From Desarmillaria ectypa (taxonomy: Eukaryota; Basidiomycota; Agaricomycetes; Agaricales; Physalacriaceae): 64,000 nt of DNA. Positions 58,520 to 64,000 of the stretch are shown one piece after another. The notes under the pieces were generated by a model. The model did not search any database, had not been told where the DNA came from, and was given only the letters and a program-made list of their open reading frames with translations. The position numbers and the translations under genes were made by a program. The stretch covers positions 434,001 through 498,000 of the forward strand of contig JAUDYN010000004.1 of NCBI GenBank assembly GCA_030407005.1. The letters are read 5' to 3'. Every line of letters begins with the position of its first letter. The first letter of the stretch is position 1.

Positions 58520-59165
58520 CGCAGTGTCATACGAGTACAACTGTGAAAGGACATACCAAGGTGATTAGATGTGATGCCATGTTCATGGACCTCGCCAACC
58601 AGTGCGTCAAGGTCTCCACTGGCGGTAGTCATTGAATGACAGCCCTCTACATGATGGCATCCTTGTTCGGGTACTCGAACTGACATCCCCGGCAGAGAAG
58701 CGGGGGATATCTGCTTTGCCATTTATGGTAGATGATTGCATGGGCTTTTTACCTTGTATTGAGCCTCAAGTCTCGACCGGCATACTGTTTCGGTGTGAGC
58801 TGCCTCTGCTCGTATATGGAGAAGTATGCTTGAAGCCAATGCGACCTCTTCTTAACTCGGCGTCGCCGTTTCTTCAAGCGACCTATTTACAATCGACTCC
58901 AGCGAGATGCCCAACGTCGGACTGGCGAGTCGCGAGAATGCAGTGGGAGAGAGGTTCAGGTCATACATCCTAGCGCATCCCATGTATTTGTCCGTGACTG
59001 TAACCGACCTTCCTCCATCTATGGGAAATACATGATAGAGACCTACTAGTTAGTGAGGAAGAGACACGTAAAAGTCGCAATCAATTTTTTTTTTGCAAAT
59101 TGTGTTCCTACGCAGTGGTGTGAGTTGACAGAGGTCAAACGAGTTACAAGTTAGAGTCGTATAGG
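58520..59165 (+). pseudogene. Family X, inverted duplicate of 44335-45000
   Basis: The plus strand carries LHDGILVRVLEL and KRGISALPFMVDD, matching LHDSMLVRVLEL and TRGISVLPFMVDG of the 44-kb copy and YDGMLVRVLEL of the intact gene. Matching continues without a break into noncoding sequence to about 59155 (CCTACGCAGTGGTGTGAG, GACAGAGGTCAAACG). I estimate 80-85% identity by eye. The 5' coding part is missing. Confidence 0.7.
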
Positions 59166-59306
59166 TTGGGGTTCGCGGTAGCACCACTTCTCTAAGGCAT
59201 CAGCCGCAGGCAGGGCCCAGAGGCGTGAGAGAAGAAGACGTACGGATATGAGTCGTACAGCAGGTGAGAGCCTGCTACGATCATGTCCGACGCGGTGTTG
59301 ATTATA

Positions 59307-59474
59307 CTACAGGATCCTAGTCCCGGATAGTACCAACTGCCTATATAGATTGAGTGGGTCAAATTTTTCAGATCGAGTCACGAAGCCAACGTTGGCCCAG
59401 GGGACCAGTGGAAGCGCAGCGGAGAGAAGGGCAGTAACAGAAAAGAAGGTGAGGATTCTTGTGAAGAACATCAT
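59307..59474 (-). CDS. Possible small secreted protein (55 aa)
   Basis: ATG 59474 gives MMFFTRILTFFSVTALLSAA, a good signal peptide, then PLVPWANVGFVTRSEK and a stop at 59307-59309. It could be a small secreted protein or the first exon of a longer one. I find no continuation or homology, so this is tentative. Confidence 0.3.
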   Translation of the reverse strand: MMFFTRILTFFSVTALLSAALPLVPWANVGFVTRSEKFDPLNLYRQLVLSGTRIL

Positions 59475-60785
59475 GGTATGGTATGGTGCAGTGAGGTAGT
59501 ATAAATGTAAGGAACGAAAGTAGAAGGCGAAATGAGTGTTTGTAGGATGTATATTCTGTCATCGTTGAAGATATGGTCGAATTTATGCGTGCGTGAAAGG
59601 CCTGTGGTTGCAACCGCCTTGTGATACTCTGCGCGAAAACATAGTCCGTAATCACGAGTCCGCATCATGAACCTCCAGTCATTTGTAGGAGAGACTCAGA
59701 TGCCGATCCACGTGAAGTTGTTGGCTGTACGTCCAAGTGCTGACTTTCTTTGATGTGTGCTCAATTTGGACCCAGACGCTTCCTACTTGATTCACAGTTA
59801 TTGGGTCAACTGGGTCGATATGACGGAGGCAGTAGCGGGGGTGTATATATACCTTTTCGCTCTTGTAGAGAGGGCTGGATTTCTGCCGACAATCGCCACT
59901 TTGTAACATATCTCAGATAGTTTTTCTTAGTGGAGGAAACGAATGGAGTAGCTCCGTTCGAGTAACCTTCTTATGTCTGACCAGATACCTCCTAAGAAGT
60001 CGATAGTGTATTTGACTGCAGGATTAAGTATATCCACATTAAAATACATACATATAATAATTTAATGGCAACCTTCTGGATCGTACAGGATACACTGTGT
60101 CATCCAACTAGCAGGCCTGCACATCGCTAATAAGCCTACCGCTTTGGTTGCTCCATAGCCATTTGATTGCGGCGGCTCTGAAGCCCGATGGACATTATCA
60201 GCACCGTAGAAAGCTGGAAGACGCAACTATATACGAGGACCCGCGTGCTTTGCACGTCCCACTATGAGCTTACGCCAATAAAAGGTGGATATTCGTTCAT
60301 TGAATCACTTACAGATTTCTTTCCGTAACTTTTACATCAAAGACAAGTTATACGTCATCATCATAAAGTATCGAGGATCATTCTCGTAATTGTAGTCGAT
60401 TGCGATGGTGATCGCTGGCGCTTGCCGGGTCTCCCTGTGTGTTTGCTAGCAAGCTGTTCAGAAATGGATGATCAGTTGTGACCCATGTAAAACCCGAAAC
60501 CGAAATGTACCGTTACTCCTTCGCTTGCCTGAGGGCTACCAATTGTTACCAATAATGGTGGCCCACGTGGCGACCATTGAAATTTGCCTTGCGATGCGTC
60601 TTGGCTACCTTCAAAATCCTTGTACCGACGCTGTTCGTTTTTTTAAGTAAATGTAGACTCTTGCTGGATGCGGGAAAGCAGACCCAAATCTCGGAATACC
60701 AGTTTCTGGTTCGATCAGGATGTTCATTATCGCAATACTCTCCGAAACCGTCCGGAGGTGAGAGGTATTTGTCCTATACAGGAGT
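59475..60785. other. No gene recognised
   Basis: Short ORFs only and AT-rich stretches (for example 60040-60065). I see nothing assignable. Confidence 0.5.
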
Positions 60786-61884
60786 TCAGTTGCTGTACAG
60801 CCTGGATATGAACTGGCGCACCCTCGCATAGTTCCACCACTCTCCTTCGTTTCGAGAACGTGTCCATATTCTTAAAGCCATGTCTCGATGATTCAAAAAC
60901 GGCCTAGGAATTAGAGCGTCGTTACCGAAGGATTGCTGTAATTCCTTTGGAAAGCTTCTCATAAACGTCTGCGCAATAGCTTTGACCTTCATCTGGTCCA
61001 AAACATATAATTCCCCGATCACATTTCGGAGGGCTCTTTGCATGAACCGGTAGCCATCCCGACTAATATCCGTCACTTTCATGTTGACCGAATCAGGTAG
61101 ACCTGGCCACTGCTTCTCGATGAACGCCTCGTTTCCGGACAATAGATATTTCTCATGTCTTTCGGGAAGTGGCTGAAAAGAGAGGAAACAATAGAGCTGA
61201 TATCGTGTGTCCTCGAGAAGGCTCAAGGCTTTGTGGTATTTGGCAATTAACCGATCATATCCTTCGGCCCTCATATATGGATCATTCAAGCAAGGCGACG
61301 TGCAAGTGCAAAGAACAAACGAACGCAGAGGTCGCTTGCATGGACAGGTACTATGCCAAGGCGAATAGTCGTTTGCATCGCGCTGTGAGATATGAGTTAG
61401 ACTAGGTTCTATGGCGATTGCTTACGCTCACTGAGTTTTTCATCCGCATATTCATCAAAGAGTCCGCCTCATGGCACATGCAACTAGGGCATAATAAATT
61501 CATCTGCATTATTTCTGGTGCCTGGAAACAATGTCTACAGCCGTCGCAACGGATAGTTACAATGTCTGTCTTTGACGATCCGCATTTTTTCCATTGGGTG
61601 ACTTGGTTCTACATGCAAGTTCAGTACAACGTTATAGAAGAACATGGAGACTCGCCTCGTAGTTTTGAAGCGCCGATTGAACTGCATATCGAAAGTTGTG
61701 AGCCTCTAAGGCTTCCTTAGTGAGTGGCTGCGATGGCATATAGATGGACAAGATAAAGCTTGATGGAGGCTTTCATTCAGGGTGTGTCATTTATAGGCAC
61801 AGATGATAACATCTTAAGTCCGGCCTTTGGTGGTGTGGCTGGAATCTGGATCATAGAAGGACCATCGATGGTAGGATTTTCCAT
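60786..61884 (-). CDS. Cysteine-rich putative zinc-binding protein, unrecognised
   Basis: Four exons (61801-61884, 61644-61715, 61432-61608, 60786-61382) join in frame to 930 nt and encode 309 residues. The start is MENPTIDGPSMIQIPATPP. Residues 53-150 hold a dense cysteine/histidine cluster: KKCGSS, IRCDGCRHCFQ, LLCPSCMCHEAD, HSTCPCKRP and VLCTCTSPC. This implies two or more metal sites, but the spacing matches no zinc-finger class I know. The C-terminal half is helical (YDRLIAKYHKALSLLED, RFMQRALRNVIGELYVLDQ). The second intron would be only 35 nt, so that junction is the weak point. Confidence 0.55.
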
Positions 61885-62165
61885 TTTCGTAGACGGTACA
61901 GACGCTCAAGCGCTCAAGAACAAGGACTCGTTAACAGACTACGAAAGAATATAGGTCTGACTTTAATTGATTACGAGCCTCGAGGAGGTATCGAACCACC
62001 GTGAGTCGGAAACAAAGACCATTAAAGAGAAGAACAATGCTCAGTGGAAGGTCCCTCAACGATAGATGGTGGCCTGTCGCAAGTGCACGCTCGAAGTCCG
62101 GGGTCAAGAACTGATGAAGCTTTCGGAGCAATAATCACACTCTATGAGCGTATCAGGGGAAGTGG

Positions 62166-62930
62166 TCATCCCATGACACTCTTCATCGCAACTGAGCTCA
62201 CGACGATGTTGTCGATAACGGCATGCTGCTTTGAGAGGTCGTCTTTCGTCGCGATAAGGGCTTTTTCCTGATCCAGCTTGTAATACTGATGCATATTGAT
62301 CTTGAGTCCCTATCACACAGACAACGTTTGAGAACAGCTTACTTTTTTGATCCTGGTCCAATCAGTGAAATCCTGAAGGGAGGCGAATGGCAACAACGTT
62401 CCATCTACCACACGAGCGAGTTTCTCTTGTACTGCCGATGAAGACAGCCCAGCATCTGATATATGAATGACAAGAATTGAAGTTGTCTTGTCTGAAATGC
62501 CATATCTACGAATGGCTTCCGTTATCTGCACATTGATGAGCTTGAATTCTGTCCCACAGAGATTATAATAACACACGTTATTGGTCGGATTGAGTGCCCA
62601 CAGAATCTCGGAATGTACGGTTTTCGTCCGGAGGGATCCCTGGGATTCTGTGAGGACGGCTTGGTATATCGCAGTCTCAAGATGAAGCCGACTGCTAATC
62701 TGAGGACATTGTCATCAAACACGCCAATGAAGCAATGAAATAATACTGACTAGTGTTGCATCGACAAAAGCAAAATTCATCTCATCTCGTTCCTTCTCGC
62801 CTTCATGACCGTCTGTTTTGGCAGCGGCAACGATCCGATTCCTAATGTCGCTTGCATTATTGATGGGAGAATACAGCGCGACATGGGCGACTTGATTGCG
62901 GTGGAGGTGGCCGAAGGTGAAGACGTCCAT
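62166..62930 (-). CDS. CGI121: KEOPS complex subunit Cgi121
   Basis: A subunit of the EKC/KEOPS complex, which makes t6A37 in ANN-decoding tRNAs. It helps tRNA binding and regulates Bud32. Four exons (62751-62930, 62577-62699, 62343-62525, 62166-62285) total 606 nt and encode 201 residues. Family features are VAHVALYSPINNASDIRNRI, NFAFVDATLISSRLHLETAI, RTKTVHSEILWALNPTNNI, TEAIRRYGISDKTTSILVI, VDGTLLPF and WTRIKKYYKLD. I chose ATG 62930 because it fits family N termini. Its start is 39 bp from the divergent PDI start. Confidence 0.88.
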
Positions 62931-62969
62931 CAAGACGGCAATCACGTTACCTCGCTCCTTACCACTACC
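62931..62969. promoter_or_regulatory. Very short divergent spacer, CGI121 / PDI
   Basis: Only 39 bp separate the two start codons, too few for two separate core promoters and 5' UTRs. The transcripts must overlap or promoter elements must lie inside the opposing gene. Confidence 0.55.
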
Positions 62970-64000
62970 ATGAAATTCGGGCGACTGTTCCACGGCCTGC
63001 CCCGGTCACTGCTCCTCACGTCGCTAGCCCTGACATGCAGCGCAGTGCCCGTCAAGACATCGGTACTGACACTCGATAATTTCGAGACGACCATCGCCAG
63101 TGGCGTCTGGTTCATCGAATATTTTTCTCCGTACTGTGGTCATTGCAAACATTTCGCTCCGACCTGGGAGCAACTTGTGACGATTAGTGTGAAGGAAGTG
63201 CCAGGTGTGAAGCTTGCGCAGGTCAACTGTGCAGTAAATGGAGGTGCGTGAGGTGCTCTCGATTGCCGTGTATTACTAATTGCGACTGTAGATCTCTGTT
63301 CAGCAAACGAAGTCAAGGGATATCCTACGTTGAATTTGTACAAGGATGGTAAGCTTGTTGAGCCTTTCAAGGGAGCCAGAGAGCTCGACCTTTTGGTGCC
63401 GTTCATCAAGAAACATGAGCCACCACCGCCGTCGCCGCCTCAGCAACAGCCCATGGTTGAGAAGCTGCCGAACCCGAATGGAGTTGTTTTGTCGCTAGAT
63501 GACAAGACATTTGTAACCACACTTTCCGAGGGCCCGGCTTTCGTCAAGTTTTTTGCTCCATGGTAGGTAACGATGTCTTTCATCTTGAATAACTCGTCTA
63601 ATGGTTATTTGAAGGTGTGGTCATTGCAAAAAACTTGCTCCGGCATGGAGGAAACTGGCGAAACAAATGCAGAACAAACTGACCATTGCCGAAGTCAACT
63701 GCGAGGATCACAAAGCATTATGCACCTCCCAGGAAGTACAAGGATACCCATCACTAATGTATTATTCTGTCACCGGTGCGAAGAACGAATACACAAGTGG
63801 ACGAAAACTTGAGCAGCTTGCTGCCTTCGCTGAGAAGGCCAGCGCCCCGTCAGTGACATCTCCATACCCCGTTTTCCCACATTGACTATTGTTTTAGGGC
63901 CATGAAGGCCATCAACGCACAAGATCTCGAACACTACATCGCCGAAGACGACATCATCTACGTCCTACTTCACACCGACGATGATATCGTGACCTACTTG
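62970..64000 (+). CDS. Protein disulfide isomerase, thioredoxin-domain (truncated by window)
   Basis: ATG 62970 gives a signal peptide (LPRSLLLTSLALTCSAVP). The first thioredoxin domain follows with the active site YFSPYCGHCKHFAP and cis-Pro region VKGYPTLNLYKDG. A Pro-rich linker (HEPPPPSPPQQQP) leads to a second domain with FFAPWCGHCKKLAP, its CGHC split by an intron (about 63566-63614), and VQGYPSLMYY. The sequence runs off the window in a third region (INAQDLEHYIAEDD). Two intact CGHC sites make this an ER thiol-disulfide oxidoreductase. The C terminus, including any ER-retention signal or membrane anchor, is not visible. Confidence 0.88.

Noticed and set aside
1..64000. CRISPR arrays, bacterial operons, rRNA genes
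   Set aside because: None seen. The window is eukaryotic nuclear DNA and its repeats are LTRs, gene-family copies and short inverted segments.

Overview
This is genomic DNA from a filamentous basidiomycete, most likely an Agaricomycete. The evidence is the many short introns (about 45-60 bp), a basidiomycete-type laccase, a cytochrome P450 that looks like family CYP63, a FunK1-type kinase remnant, F-box-like families present as many decayed copies, and a Ty1-copia element. I had no database access. Names rest on motifs and exon reconstruction, and exon joins were checked by reading frame wherever I give them.

Layout. 1-8.1 kb is a degenerate zone: the 3' part of an F-box-like family copy, a dead AsaB/GA4-desaturase-like gene (1274-2207, minus), and a 4.56-kb Ty1-copia retrotransposon (2298-6859, minus) with both LTRs. 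8.1-25.1 kb is gene-rich: a broken TAP-like serine peptidase gene, an epoxide-hydrolase-like alpha/beta hydrolase, mitochondrial malate dehydrogenase divergent from cyclin C, then three oxidative-enzyme genes in a row on the plus strand (P450, laccase, AsaB-like oxygenase). 26.1-28.2 kb is a dead F-box-like copy. 28.2-36.9 kb is a housekeeping block (NEP1, two unresolved small genes, elongin C, a large PPR protein) flanked by inverted copies of one ~320-bp sequence. 37-49.7 kb is a graveyard of lineage-specific families: F-box-like copies, a FunK1 kinase remnant, and an unrecognised family called 'family X' here, with one intact F-box gene and one intact family X gene. 52-64 kb returns to single-copy genes: a Ser/Thr-rich single-pass membrane protein, an FAD monooxygenase, a cysteine-rich orphan, the KEOPS subunit CGI121, and a protein disulfide isomerase cut by the window edge.

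How the genes fit together. The core genes have unrelated roles: rRNA modification (NEP1), tRNA t6A synthesis (CGI121), ubiquitin ligase adaptors (elongin C, F-box), Mediator (cyclin C), the TCA cycle (MDH) and ER protein folding (PDI). The P450-laccase-AsaB-like row is the only candidate metabolic neighbourhood. No backbone synthase (PKS, NRPS or terpene) is visible, so it may be a degradative or tailoring group or a coincidence. The clearest unusual signals are the transition-only decay of the retrotransposon (including its target-site duplication), a 6-nt microexon in MDH, a GC-AG intron in the laccase, inverted repeats that start at the NEP1 stop codon, and the multi-copy family X.
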